From: Candidatus Woesearchaeota archaeon
Lineage (GTDB): Archaea > Nanobdellota > Nanobdellia > Woesearchaeales > WJKR01
Direction of reading: 5' to 3'
Assembly (NCBI GenBank): GCA_014729015.1
Contig: WJKR01000052.1
Location: 1-15,244, forward strand
Length of the DNA: 15,244 nucleotides
The notes under the pieces are model-generated. The model ran no database searches and was not told the origin of the DNA. It was given only the letters and a program-made list of their open reading frames with translations. Position numbers and translations under genes: made by a program. Every line of letters begins with the position of its first letter. The stretch's first letter is position 1. Shown here piece after piece: positions 6,209-12,388 of the stretch.

Positions 6209-6244
6209 TGACCATCAACCGCTTCTAGGTTGATAAGCTTGGAT
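6209..6244 (+). other. tRNA-Ile intron at canonical position 37/38
   Basis: A 36-nt intron after A37. Its 3' part contains ATAAG, complementary to the anticodon-loop bases CTTAT, the exon-intron pairing typical of archaeal anticodon introns. An internal hairpin ATCAACC/GGTTGAT is present. The bulges are longer than the ideal three bases, so the motif is relaxed. Confidence 0.7.
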
Positions 6245-6293
6245 AGCCAGTGGTCGGGGGTTCAAATCCCCCCAGGCCCATTTCTTAAAGATA

Positions 6294-6305
6294 CCTTTAA
6301 AAAGG
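6294..6305 (+). promoter_or_regulatory. TATA box of tRNA-Glu
   Basis: CCTTTAAAAAGG is centred about 28 bp before the tRNA 5' end at 6328. Confidence 0.65.
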
Positions 6306-6327
6306 CGTTGATAATCACTCTTGCTGC

Positions 6328-6440
6328 GCCCCGTTGGTGTAGTCCGGCCAATCATCCTGCCCTTTCGGCAGCAGAAGCGCCTTCCCGGCGTCTTCCAAGG
6401 AAGACAGGCAGGGACCCGGGTTCAAATCCCGGACGGGGCA
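6328..6440 (+). tRNA. tRNA-Glu(UUC) with a canonical 37/38 intron
   Basis: Acceptor GCCCCGT pairs with ACGGGGC, discriminator A at 6440, no CCA. The D-arm GTGTAGTCCGGCCAATCAT is nearly identical to that of other archaeal tRNA-Glu genes, and the T-arm CCGGG-TTCAAAT-CCCGG is perfect. Removing the 38-nt intron joins CTTTCG to A, giving stem CTGCC/GGCAG and loop CTTTCGA with anticodon UUC. Mature length is 75 nt. Confidence 0.92.
6368..6405 (+). other. tRNA-Glu intron at canonical position 37/38
   Basis: A 38-nt intron. Exon CTTT (6362-6365) pairs with intron GAAG (6400-6403) as the central helix (one G-U pair). Three-base bulges CG|G and AC|A follow at the expected places. Inside is a hairpin GAAGCGCC/GGCG(T)CTTC. 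Confidence 0.82.
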
Positions 6441-6573
6441 TGTTTCATGTCACGGACGGGCCCCCAAACGCAAGCGCGGACAACGGACAGGGCAGATTCC
6501 CCTCCTCGACAAAAATGCCAAAGGTTTATAAAAGGATGGTTGTTCCTCGGACACCAGGAGTTATGATTCAAAG
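6441..6573 (+). promoter_or_regulatory. Leader region of the eL41-eS1 operon with TATA box at 6525-6533
   Basis: TTTATAAAA (6525-6533) predicts a transcript start near 6555, about 20 bases before the first ATG of eL41, with GGAG at 6557-6560 as a possible weak ribosome site. The rest of the interval after tRNA-Glu shows nothing recognisable. Confidence 0.55.
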
Positions 6574-6678
6574 ATGAAGAGAGGCTCACGACGCTGGAAG
6601 AAGAAAATAAGCCAGATGCGCTGGAAATGGCAACGGAAGAGGATGAAGAAGGAGAAGCGCAAACGGCTCAAGAAGTGA
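6574..6678 (+). CDS. rpl41e: Ribosomal protein eL41 (L41e), miniature
   Basis: A 34-codon frame that gene finders often miss. Its last 20 residues, starting at an internal ATG (6616), read MRWKWQRKRMKK and then a Lys/Arg run. This aligns position by position with eL41 (MRAKW-KKRMRR-KRKR), the smallest ribosomal protein, a single basic helix at the subunit interface. Either ATG could start: 6574 gives a 14-residue basic N-terminal extension, while 6616 gives a near-standard 20-residue eL41. It lies 4 bases before the eS1 start codon, and GTGAT at its end can serve as the ribosome site for eS1, so the two are probably one operon. A basic run could be chance, but the MR-KW--KRM spacing and the ribosomal neighbour argue against that. 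Confidence 0.78.
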   Translation: MKRGSRRWKKKISQMRWKWQRKRMKKEKRKRLKK

Positions 6679-6682
6679 TAGC

Positions 6683-7408
6683 ATGGTCGCGAAGAAACCC
6701 GTCCTGAAGCAGAAAGTCAAAAAGAAGAAGTGGTTCCGCATCAACGCTCCGGCCCTGTTCGGCGGCCAGCTCATCGGCGAGAGCTACGTAGAATCCGCCG
6801 AACACCTCAAAGGCAAGTTCATCAGCACCAACCTCTCCACCATCACGAACGACATGAAAAAGCAGAACGTGCTCATCAAGCTGCGCGTCAACAAGGTCGC
6901 CGAAGGCATAGGCCAAACAGAAATCATCGGCCTGTACCTCGTCCAAGGACTCATCAAGCGGCTCGTCAGGAGGGGCAGGACGAAGATTGAGGACTCCTTC
7001 ACCGCGAAGACCAAGGACGGCCATCTCGTCCGCACCAAGCCAATGCTCATCACCACCTCCACCTGCGTCGCATCGACAGCGTCGCAGCTCAGGATGACCA
7101 CAAAGAAGCTCCTCAAGGAGCAGCTCGCCAAGACAGGGTTCGTCAACATGATCCGGGACGTGTTAAGCTTCAAACTGCAAAAGACCATCAAGGAATCGCT
7201 GAACAAGATCCACCCTGTCAGATCGGTTGACATCCGCGCCTTCGCGCGGGAAGCGGTGCGCGGCAAGGTGCCCGACGCCGAGCTCGAACTCATCCCCGAA
7301 GAAGCGGCCGAGGAAGAAAAGGCGGCAGCCGCGGAAGAGAGCGAGGACGAAACAACCGAAGAACCGGAAGAAAAGGCAAAGAAAGCAACCCTTCGGAAGA
7401 AGGAGTAA
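6683..7408 (+). CDS. rps3ae: Ribosomal protein eS1 (S3Ae)
   Basis: 241 residues matching archaeal S3Ae over its full length. The family opening KWFRINAPALFGG is at about residues 15-27, followed by IGES and LINLSTI-like strands. The core contains KLRVNKVAEG and the stretch with RRGRTKIEDSF, then HPVRSVDIRAFAREAVRGKV near residue 200. The C-terminal ~40 residues form an acidic/basic low-complexity tail rich in Glu and Ala. eS1 sits on the small-subunit platform near the mRNA exit and contacts the 3' end of 16S rRNA. The GTGAT four bases before its ATG, overlapping the eL41 stop, is a plausible Shine-Dalgarno site. The next gene, a Dph2 fragment, has its own TATA, so this two-gene operon probably ends here. 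Confidence 0.96.
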   Translation: MVAKKPVLKQKVKKKKWFRINAPALFGGQLIGESYVESAEHLKGKFISTNLSTITNDMKKQNVLIKLRVNKVAEGIGQTEIIGLYLVQGLIKRLVRRGRTKIEDSFTAKTKDGHLVRTKPMLITTSTCVASTASQLRMTTKKLLKEQLAKTGFVNMIRDVLSFKLQKTIKESLNKIHPVRSVDIRAFAREAVRGKVPDAELELIPEEAAEEEKAAAAEESEDETTEEPEEKAKKATLRKKE

Positions 7409-7411
7409 AGC

Positions 7412-7418
7412 TTTTATG
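7412..7418 (+). promoter_or_regulatory. TATA box of the Dph2 fragment
   Basis: TTTTATG is centred 27 bp before ATG 7442, the leaderless geometry used by neighbouring genes, suggesting the fragment can still be transcribed. Confidence 0.55.
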
Positions 7419-7441
7419 CACATCCATATTTGTCTCTGTCA

Positions 7442-7690
7442 ATGTACCGCATCGACTATGAAAAGATAACCAGTGCCATCAAGGACGCCAACGCGAAGCG
7501 CGTCATGATACAACTCCCCGACGGCTTGAAGCACAAAGCATTGGAAATGCAGACAGAACTCCAGAGCACACAAGCCGAAATACTCTTCTGGGCGGGCACG
7601 AACTACGGCGCGTGCGATCTGCCCGTAGGCGCTGACAAGCTCGGCGTCGACCTGCTCATCCACCTCGGACACACGGCATGGCTGTACTGA
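7442..7690 (+). CDS. dph2: N-terminal fragment of diphthamide synthase Dph2 (probable remnant)
   Basis: 82 residues matching only the first of three domains of archaeal Dph2, normally about 330-350 residues. Recognisable are AKRVMIQLPDGLKHKALEM near the start, and NYGACDLPVGADKLGVDLLI, which supplies the first of the three cysteines that hold the 4Fe-4S cluster. The frame then ends at LIHLGHTAWLY-stop, where full proteins continue through LIH-GH into domain 2. Only 40 bases separate the stop from topA, so the other two domains and their cysteines are absent, not frameshifted. Intact Dph2 makes a SAM-derived radical that attaches 3-amino-3-carboxypropyl to a histidine of EF-2; this piece cannot. 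The clean frame and intact promoter leave open a retained, repurposed protein. Confidence 0.75.
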   Translation: MYRIDYEKITSAIKDANAKRVMIQLPDGLKHKALEMQTELQSTQAEILFWAGTNYGACDLPVGADKLGVDLLIHLGHTAWLY

Positions 7691-7699
7691 ACACAAACC

Positions 7700-7709
7700 T
7701 TTTTAAAAA
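7700..7709 (+). promoter_or_regulatory. TATA box of topA
   Basis: TTTTTAAAAA is centred 26-27 bp before ATG 7731, predicting a leaderless topA mRNA. Confidence 0.7.
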
Positions 7710-7730
7710 GCCTGCTACCTTCTACTCCGC

Positions 7731-9962
7731 ATGCCCTACGAGCTCATCATTTCTGAGAAGCCCAACGCGGCCAAGAAAATCGCTGAAGCGCTGGCTGACA
7801 GCAAACCCCTGCGAGAAGGCGGCAGAGGCGTCACCGTCTGGAACATCACGCACAACGACCAGGACATCAAGGTGGTATGCGCGGTCGGCCACCTCTACAG
7901 CGTCGCTGAGAAAGAGAAATCATTCAAGTATCCCTCCTATGATATCGAATGGGTGCCCACCACTGAGATCGACAAGTATTCGGCGTACACCAAGAAGTAC
8001 CTCAACACGATCAAGAAAGCGGCGAAAGACGCGGACGCGTTCACGGTCGCGTGCGACTATGACATCGAAGGAGAAGTCATCGGCCTGAACGTCATCAGAT
8101 ACACGTGCGGCCAGCAGGACGCCAACCGCATGAAATTCTCCACCCTGACCAGGGACGACCTCACCAACGCCTACCAGCACAAGCAGCCGCACCTCGACTG
8201 GGGACAAGCGAAAGCAGGAGAGACGAGGCACTTCCTCGACTGGCTGTACGGCATCAACCTCTCCCGGGCGTTGATGACCGCGGTGAAGACGGCGGGCAGC
8301 TTCATGATACTCTCGTCCGGCAGGGTCCAAGGACCGGCACTCAAGATCATCGTGGACAAGGAACGAGAAATCCGATCATTCAAGCCAAAACCGTTCTGGC
8401 AACTCGAGCTGCGCACCGAGAAAGACCAGCAGCCCATCGTCGCATCGCACAAGGAAGACAAGTTCTGGGAAGAAGAGAAAGCGCAGGACATCTACAACAA
8501 ATGCAAGGGCAAAGAGGCGCAGGTGACCAGCGTCCAAGAGAAAGAGTTCCAACAAGCGCCGCCATGGCCGTTCGACCTGGGCAGCCTGCAATCAGAAGCC
8601 TACAGGAATTTCGGCATCTCACCAAAGCACACCTTGCAAATCGCACAAAACTTGTACTTAGCAGGCGTCACCTCCTATCCGAGAACGAGCTCGCAAAAGC
8701 TCCCCAAAGAGATAGGGTACAAAAAAATTTTGGAGCTGTTGGCGCAGCAACAAAACTACACAGAAAAAGCACGTCACGTCCTCGACAGCACACCACTCCG
8801 GCCGAACGAAGGCAAGAAGATCGACCCGGCGCACCCCGCCGTCTACCCCACGGGACACGACCCGGGAAGACTCGAAGGACGAGACCAGAAGATATACGAC
8901 CTCATCGTGAAGCGGTTCCTCGCCACGTTCGGCGAAGCAGCGACCAGAGAAACCTTGACAGCCGAACTCGTCGTCGAGGAAGAGCCGTTCATCACCAAGG
9001 GGACCACGACGAAAAAGCCGGGTTGGCACACCCTGTACGATCCCTATGTCAAGCTGAAAGAGCAGCAGCTCCCGAAGCTGCAACAGGATGAACGAGTACC
9101 ACAGAAAGACCTGCAACTCCTCGCGAAGGAGACTACACCGCCGAAACGCTACACGCCATCGAGCATCATCTCAGAACTGGAGAAGCGAGGGCTCGGCACC
9201 AAAGCGACAAGGGCGGACATCATCGAGGCGTTGTACCAGCGGGGCTACATCAACGAGCAGAGCATTGAAGCGACGGAGCTCGGCAACAAGACGATCGCGA
9301 CCCTGGAAAAATACTGCCCCGAAATCATTGATGAGGAGCTCACGAAGACGTTCGAGGAGGGGATGGAGAACATCCGGGAAGACAAGGAGAAGCCTGAGCG
9401 CGTCCTCGACCACGCAAAGCGAGAACTCACGAAGACGCTGGAGAAGTTCAAGGAGCATGAGCAAGCCATCGGTAAGGAGCTCATCGAGGCGGAGCGGGAG
9501 ACCAAGGACCAGCAAGCCACGCTCGGCACGTGCCCGAAGTGCAAGCAAGGCAAGATCAAGATCACCTATTCCAAGAAGACGAAGAAGCGGTTCGTCGGCT
9601 GCAGCAACTACCCTGACTGCGACTTCACGGCACCGTTGCCACAGGCAGGCATGATAAAGGCGACGGGGAAAGTGTGCAAGCACGACGGCTATCCCATCAT
9701 CAACATCCGCAGGAGAGGCAAACGTCCGCAGAACATCTGCTTGAACATCGACTGCCCGTCAAAGCAGCCGGAAGCGGCGCGGGAAGCAGTCCTCGAAGCA
9801 GAGGAACACGCGCACGTCAAGAAGTGCCCGAAGTGCGGCAAGGACATGAAGCTCCGCAAATCGATTTATGGCGAGTTCTGGGGCTGCACCGGCTACCCCA
9901 AGTGCAAGCACACCGAGCCGTTGAACGGCAACAACAGTAAGGAAGAAGGGCCTAAGCGGTGA
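7731..9962 (+). CDS. topA: DNA topoisomerase I (type IA) with three C-terminal zinc ribbons
   Basis: 743 residues. The Toprim domain starts with IISEKPNAAKKIAEAL (Glu9 is the conserved acid) and holds the metal-binding DxDxE at Asp109-Asp111-Glu113. The catalytic tyrosine is Tyr316 in TSYPRTSS; it forms the 5'-phosphotyrosine bond to the cut strand. The later motif LGTKATRADIIEALYQRGYI is typical of archaeal topoisomerase I. Three cysteine clusters follow from about residues 601, 648 and 699: CPKCKQG...GCSNYPDC, CKHDG...CLNIDC and CPKCGK...GCTGYPKC. These are topoisomerase zinc ribbons that bind single-stranded DNA. The enzyme relaxes negative supercoils during transcription and replication. 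Its end overlaps the convergent membrane-protein gene by 11 bases. No helicase domain is present, so this is not reverse gyrase. Confidence 0.97.
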   Translation: MPYELIISEKPNAAKKIAEALADSKPLREGGRGVTVWNITHNDQDIKVVCAVGHLYSVAEKEKSFKYPSYDIEWVPTTEIDKYSAYTKKYLNTIKKAAKDADAFTVACDYDIEGEVIGLNVIRYTCGQQDANRMKFSTLTRDDLTNAYQHKQPHLDWGQAKAGETRHFLDWLYGINLSRALMTAVKTAGSFMILSSGRVQGPALKIIVDKEREIRSFKPKPFWQLELRTEKDQQPIVASHKEDKFWEEEKAQDIYNKCKGKEAQVTSVQEKEFQQAPPWPFDLGSLQSEAYRNFGISPKHTLQIAQNLYLAGVTSYPRTSSQKLPKEIGYKKILELLAQQQNYTEKARHVLDSTPLRPNEGKKIDPAHPAVYPTGHDPGRLEGRDQKIYDLIVKRFLATFGEAATRETLTAELVVEEEPFITKGTTTKKPGWHTLYDPYVKLKEQQLPKLQQDERVPQKDLQLLAKETTPPKRYTPSSIISELEKRGLGTKATRADIIEALYQRGYINEQSIEATELGNKTIATLEKYCPEIIDEELTKTFEEGMENIREDKEKPERVLDHAKRELTKTLEKFKEHEQAIGKELIEAERETKDQQATLGTCPKCKQGKIKITYSKKTKKRFVGCSNYPDCDFTAPLPQAGMIKATGKVCKHDGYPIINIRRRGKRPQNICLNIDCPSKQPEAAREAVLEAEEHAHVKKCPKCGKDMKLRKSIYGEFWGCTGYPKCKHTEPLNGNNSKEEGPKR

Positions 9963-10566
9963 ACGCCGCCTTCACCTGCTTATGCAATGATAAAATCAAT
10001 AACGCCACGCCAATAATTACTAATGGCGAGAGTATCATGAAGATGGAGAGAATAATAGCGAGAATTCTCCCAAACTTCTTCAGCTTCAACAAGCCAACAC
10101 CAGCAATGATGGCGAGCGCACCCATAAGCACAAGCCAGGCAGAGACAATCATCATCGCTGTCTCCAAGGTAGAAAGACGTTCGGAAAGATCGACGACAGT
10201 CCCGACGACCTCCACTTGAGGATTAATGATCCCGTAAATCCCAGAGGTGAGGTGCATGACGCCTCCAACGAGAAAGATAATTGCAAGCACGGTCACCAGT
10301 GCCGGACGTTCTTTTTTCACAGGAACGGCTGGTTTTGCAGGCTGCGGCGATGGCTGCTGAGGAGCAGGTGGTTGCACTGGTTGCTGCGCAGGCCGTGTTT
10401 TCGGCTTCAGATGGGGGTGGAGGTTGTTCAGCGCAGCATAGTGCAACGCCTCGTCGATCTGCTGTTTAGGAAAGCCCTTGTCCACCAAGTATTGCTCGAG
10501 TTGTCCGAGTGAGAATCCTTGCGCTTCCTCGGCCTTGATGTAATCGATGAGCCGCTGATTAATCAT
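9952..10566 (-). CDS. Membrane protein with N-terminal helical bundle, Pro/Gln linker and three TM helices, unknown function
   Basis: 204 residues. Residues 5-45 form a small helical unit (LIDYIKAEEAQGFS..., LEQYLVDKGFPKQQIDEAL) of the UBA-like/SHOCT-like kind, which is common at the start of DPANN membrane proteins. A linker follows (about 52-85) made almost only of Pro, Gln and Ala (QQPVQPPAPQQPSPQPAKPA). Three hydrophobic helices are at about 89-113, 136-160 and 166-193, with KLKKFGR as the cytoplasmic loop. This looks like a membrane anchor with a cytosolic protein-binding head, but no function can be assigned. ATG 10566 is chosen over GTG 10572: it lies 26-27 bp from the TATA box at 10589-10596. 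Confidence 0.82.
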   Translation of the reverse strand: MINQRLIDYIKAEEAQGFSLGQLEQYLVDKGFPKQQIDEALHYAALNNLHPHLKPKTRPAQQPVQPPAPQQPSPQPAKPAVPVKKERPALVTVLAIIFLVGGVMHLTSGIYGIINPQVEVVGTVVDLSERLSTLETAMMIVSAWLVLMGALAIIAGVGLLKLKKFGRILAIILSIFMILSPLVIIGVALLILSLHKQVKAAFTA

Positions 10567-10588
10567 GGGCACCCCTGGCCTGACGACG

Positions 10589-10596
10589 TTTAAATA
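10589..10596 (-). promoter_or_regulatory. TATA box of the membrane-protein gene at 9952-10566
   Basis: TATTTAAA on the minus strand is centred 26-27 bp from ATG 10566. It forms a divergent pair with the uL11 promoter about 27 bp away. Confidence 0.65.
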
Positions 10597-10615
10597 GTTT
10601 TCGTGACCACAACCC

Positions 10616-10622
10616 TTTTAAA
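10616..10622 (+). promoter_or_regulatory. TATA box and ~60-nt leader of the uL11 gene
   Basis: TTTTAAA predicts a start near 10645. The leader runs to the ATG at 10706 and ends in AGGTGAT (10692-10698), a 7-base match to the archaeal anti-Shine-Dalgarno, with 7 bases before ATG. This motif decides the start against GTG 10694 and ATG 10697. Confidence 0.7.
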
Positions 10623-10705
10623 CACTGTGACGTTCTTCCTGGGCAGTTCACCACGAGGTCGCCGACCAGGCATCCTCTATCAAAACACCAAAGGTGATGG
10701 ACAGT

Positions 10706-11428
10706 ATGGCAAAGCAATCCGTCGAAGCACTCATCCAGGGCGGCAAGGCGTCAGCGGCCCCGCCGCTCGGGCCCGCACTGGGACCGTTAGGCGTGAACAT
10801 CGGACAGGTTGTGGCTGATATCAACAAGAAGACCGAGGCGTTCAAGGGCATGCAGGTCCCGGTCGTCGTCGAGGTCGACACGGACACCAAGGAGTTCACC
10901 ATTTCTGTCGGCACTCCACCGGCAAGCGCGTTGATCAAGCAGGAAGCCAGCATCCAGAAAGGCAGCGGCAAGCCGAAGGAGGAGCTCCTCGCTGATTTGA
11001 GGATCGAACAGGTCATCAAGGTCGCGAAGATGAAAGAGGAAGGCCTGTCCGGCAAGACATTGAAGGAGAAGGTCAAAGAGATCGTCGGCACGTGTCAGAG
11101 CATGGGCATCATGGTCGAAGGCATGCGGGCGCAGGAAGCGCAGGAAGCGATCAATGCCGGCAGCTTCGACCAAGAGATAGTCCAGGAGAAGACTGATATT
11201 AGCGCTGAGGAGCTCAAGAAGTTAGAGGAGGAGAAGAAGCAGATGCAGGCCGAGCTCGCAGAAAAACACGAGAAGGAGGAAGCAGAGGCGAAGAGCATCC
11301 TCGCCGCCATGGAAGGCAAGGAGCGCGGCGAGATCAAGGCGAAGATGGCCGAGGCTGACATCAGCAGCGAGGTCATCGACAAACTACTCCCTCTCGACGT
11401 GCAGGAAGAGGAACAGCAACAACCCTGA
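10706..11428 (+). CDS. rpl11: Ribosomal protein uL11 with a long charged C-terminal extension
   Basis: 240 residues, against about 160 for usual archaeal uL11. Residues 1-70 are the N-terminal domain with the proline-rich signature ASAAPPLGPALGPLGVNIG. Residues 72-153 are the rRNA-binding domain (ending SMGIMVEGMRAQEAQEAINAG). uL11 binds the GTPase-associated centre of 23S rRNA and forms the stalk base that recruits elongation factors. Residues ~162-240 are extra: a predicted coiled coil dense in Glu, Lys and Ala, then a small amphipathic unit (EADISSEVIDKLLPLD) and EEEQQQP. The usual partners uL1, uL10 and P1 do not follow, so the common L11-L1-L10-L12 order is broken; the convergent mini zinc-ribbon gene is next. 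Confidence 0.96.
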   Translation: MAKQSVEALIQGGKASAAPPLGPALGPLGVNIGQVVADINKKTEAFKGMQVPVVVEVDTDTKEFTISVGTPPASALIKQEASIQKGSGKPKEELLADLRIEQVIKVAKMKEEGLSGKTLKEKVKEIVGTCQSMGIMVEGMRAQEAQEAINAGSFDQEIVQEKTDISAEELKKLEEEKKQMQAELAEKHEKEEAEAKSILAAMEGKERGEIKAKMAEADISSEVIDKLLPLDVQEEEQQQP

Positions 11429-11444
11429 AGCCTCTTCACCCCCC

Positions 11445-11537
11445 TCAGATGTCAGCGCCGCACTTCGGGCAGACAACGTCATCTGGTGTTATCTTCGCGC
11501 CGCAGCGGGAGCACTTAAGGACTGGTTGGTCATCCAT
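11445..11537 (-). CDS. Miniature zinc-ribbon protein
   Basis: A 30-residue protein from ATG 11537 (MDDQPVLKCSRCGAKI...), or 33 or 36 residues from in-frame ATGs at 11546 and 11555. Two CxxC knuckles, CSRC and CPKC, are 12 residues apart with GA after each, the classic zinc ribbon. It has almost nothing else, so it is either a one-domain zinc protein or a subunit of a larger complex. A TATA palindrome at 11587-11598 lies about 26 bp before a predicted start near 11566, giving a short leader before ATG 11555. It converges on uL11 with 16 bases between stops. No specific family is recognised. Confidence 0.7.
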   Translation of the reverse strand: MDDQPVLKCSRCGAKITPDDVVCPKCGADI

Positions 11538-11586
11538 GGCCGCCATCGCTCTCATAGAAGCTTTGATATGATTCCCTAGACGAGGT

Positions 11587-11598
11587 CCTATATATAGG
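11587..11598. promoter_or_regulatory. Palindromic TATA box, CCTATATATAGG
   Basis: A perfect 12-bp palindrome suitably placed for the zinc-ribbon gene on the minus strand. Its symmetry could also support some rightward transcription, though eL21 has its own TATA at 11624-11630. Confidence 0.5.
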
Positions 11599-11623
11599 TT
11601 ACTGTCAGGAAGCGAGCACAACC

Positions 11624-11630
11624 TTTATAA
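11624..11630 (+). promoter_or_regulatory. TATA box of the eL21-rpoF cluster
   Basis: TTTATAA is centred 27 bp before ATG 11654, predicting a leaderless operon mRNA. Confidence 0.65.
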
Positions 11631-11653
11631 ACGGCGTGGTGCTTCTGCATAGC

Positions 11654-11941
11654 ATGGCACGTCTCGGTGGGAGTAGGAGGAAGAAGGTCGGTGTCTTCAC
11701 CAAGGATGCCCGGCAGCAAGGCAAGGTGTCGCAGCGATCATACCTGCAATCATTTCATCCTGGTGACCGAGTCGTCCTCAAGCTCGAGCCGGGAGTGCAG
11801 CGAGCGGCTTACTTGCCACGGTTCCATGGAAAGACTGGCGTCGTGAAGCGCAAGCAAGGCGGCTGCTACGCCGTCACCATCACTGACGGTGGCAAGCACA
11901 AAGAAGTCGTCGCGCACCCCATCCATCTCAAGAAAGCATAA
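11654..11941 (+). CDS. rpl21e: Ribosomal protein eL21
   Basis: 95 residues, the normal archaeal length. The family features are the basic start MARLGGSRRKKVGVFTKD, the KOW-like SH3 core with HPGDRVVLKLEP and HGKTGVVKRKQGGCYAV, and the C-terminal strand KEVVAHPIHLKK. It binds 5S/23S rRNA at the central protuberance of the large subunit. rpoF follows after 13 bases and DUF655 after that. The order eL21-RpoF-DUF655 is widely conserved in archaea and ties ribosome and RNA polymerase subunit production together. Confidence 0.96.
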   Translation: MARLGGSRRKKVGVFTKDARQQGKVSQRSYLQSFHPGDRVVLKLEPGVQRAAYLPRFHGKTGVVKRKQGGCYAVTITDGGKHKEVVAHPIHLKKA

Positions 11942-11954
11942 CCGGTGAGCGTTA

Positions 11955-12311
11955 ATGACCAAACCAGAGATTCTCGAGAAGAAGCCGCTCTCCTTGGTAG
12001 AGCTCAAGGCAGCGTTGCGAAGCGTGAAGCGACGTAACGAGGAGCTCAGCTTCCGCGGCGGCAAGACTGAGGAGTACGTCAACCAGGTCGTGAAGATCAC
12101 GCAGAAGCAGGCGAACGATCTCAAGAAGCGTATCGCCGCGTTGGAGATTCCCCGGCTCAAGGAGGAGCAGATCACGAAGATCATCGACCTCTTGCCCAGG
12201 AGCGTAGCCGAGCTCAAGATCGTCCTGCAAGGGTACACCCTGACCGTGACGAACGACAACATGAAGAAGATCGTCGGCGTCGTGAACGAAGCGGTGCCGG
12301 TGAAGAAATAG
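11955..12311 (+). CDS. rpoF: DNA-directed RNA polymerase subunit F (Rpb4 homologue)
   Basis: 118 residues matching archaeal RpoF. The first half (KPLSLVELKAALRS) is a helical region, and residues ~40-118 form the HRDC-like helical bundle (EIPRLKEEQITKIIDLLPRSVAELKIVLQG). RpoF pairs with RpoE (Rpb7) as the stalk of RNA polymerase, which helps open complex formation and RNA exit. The gene starts 13 bases after the eL21 stop, with GGTGA (11944-11948) as the ribosome site, and is cotranscribed with it. It is followed by a T-run (12316-12320) that could act as a weak terminator before the DUF655 promoter. Confidence 0.95.
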   Translation: MTKPEILEKKPLSLVELKAALRSVKRRNEELSFRGGKTEEYVNQVVKITQKQANDLKKRIAALEIPRLKEEQITKIIDLLPRSVAELKIVLQGYTLTVTNDNMKKIVGVVNEAVPVKK

Positions 12312-12329
12312 GGCTTTTTCAGGCAAAAA

Positions 12330-12337
12330 TATTTATA
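12330..12337 (+). promoter_or_regulatory. TATA box of the DUF655 gene
   Basis: TATTTATA predicts a start near 12360, leaving a leader of about 29 bases before ATG 12389 with GGGGG at 12376-12380 as a possible ribosome site. Confidence 0.5.
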
Positions 12338-12388
12338 GGAGTATTCTGCAATAAGAGGCTAAGCGATGCACATGTTGGGGGCGAGTCC

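Larger units (their letters stand above)
6137..6280 (+). tRNA. tRNA-Ile(UAU) with two introns (D-loop and 37/38)
   Basis: Acceptor GGGCCTG pairs with CAGGCCC, with discriminator A at 6280 and no CCA. The T-arm GGGGG-TTCAAAT-CCCCC, variable TGGTC and D-arm opening GCTTAGCCTGGT are those of archaeal tRNA-Ile. The gene is 144 nt; removing 6158-6190 (33 nt) and 6209-6244 (36 nt) leaves 75 nt with D-arm GCTT-AGCCTGGTTA-AAGC and anticodon arm CTGGT-CTTATAA-GCCAG, anticodon UAU. Most archaea read AUA with a modified CAU tRNA, so a UAU gene is unusual. Identity as Ile is firm; the anticodon depends on the inferred second intron. Confidence 0.8.

Noticed and set aside
6225..6241. Alternative anticodon GAU in the tRNA-Ile gene (TTGATAA at 6230-6236)
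   Set aside because: The flanking bases cannot form an anticodon stem, and these bases pair with CTTAT as intron sequence; UAU gives a complete tRNA with two introns.
6230..6577. Open frame running through tRNA-Ile and tRNA-Glu
   Set aside because: It is a chance frame over RNA genes; the tRNA structures explain the sequence.
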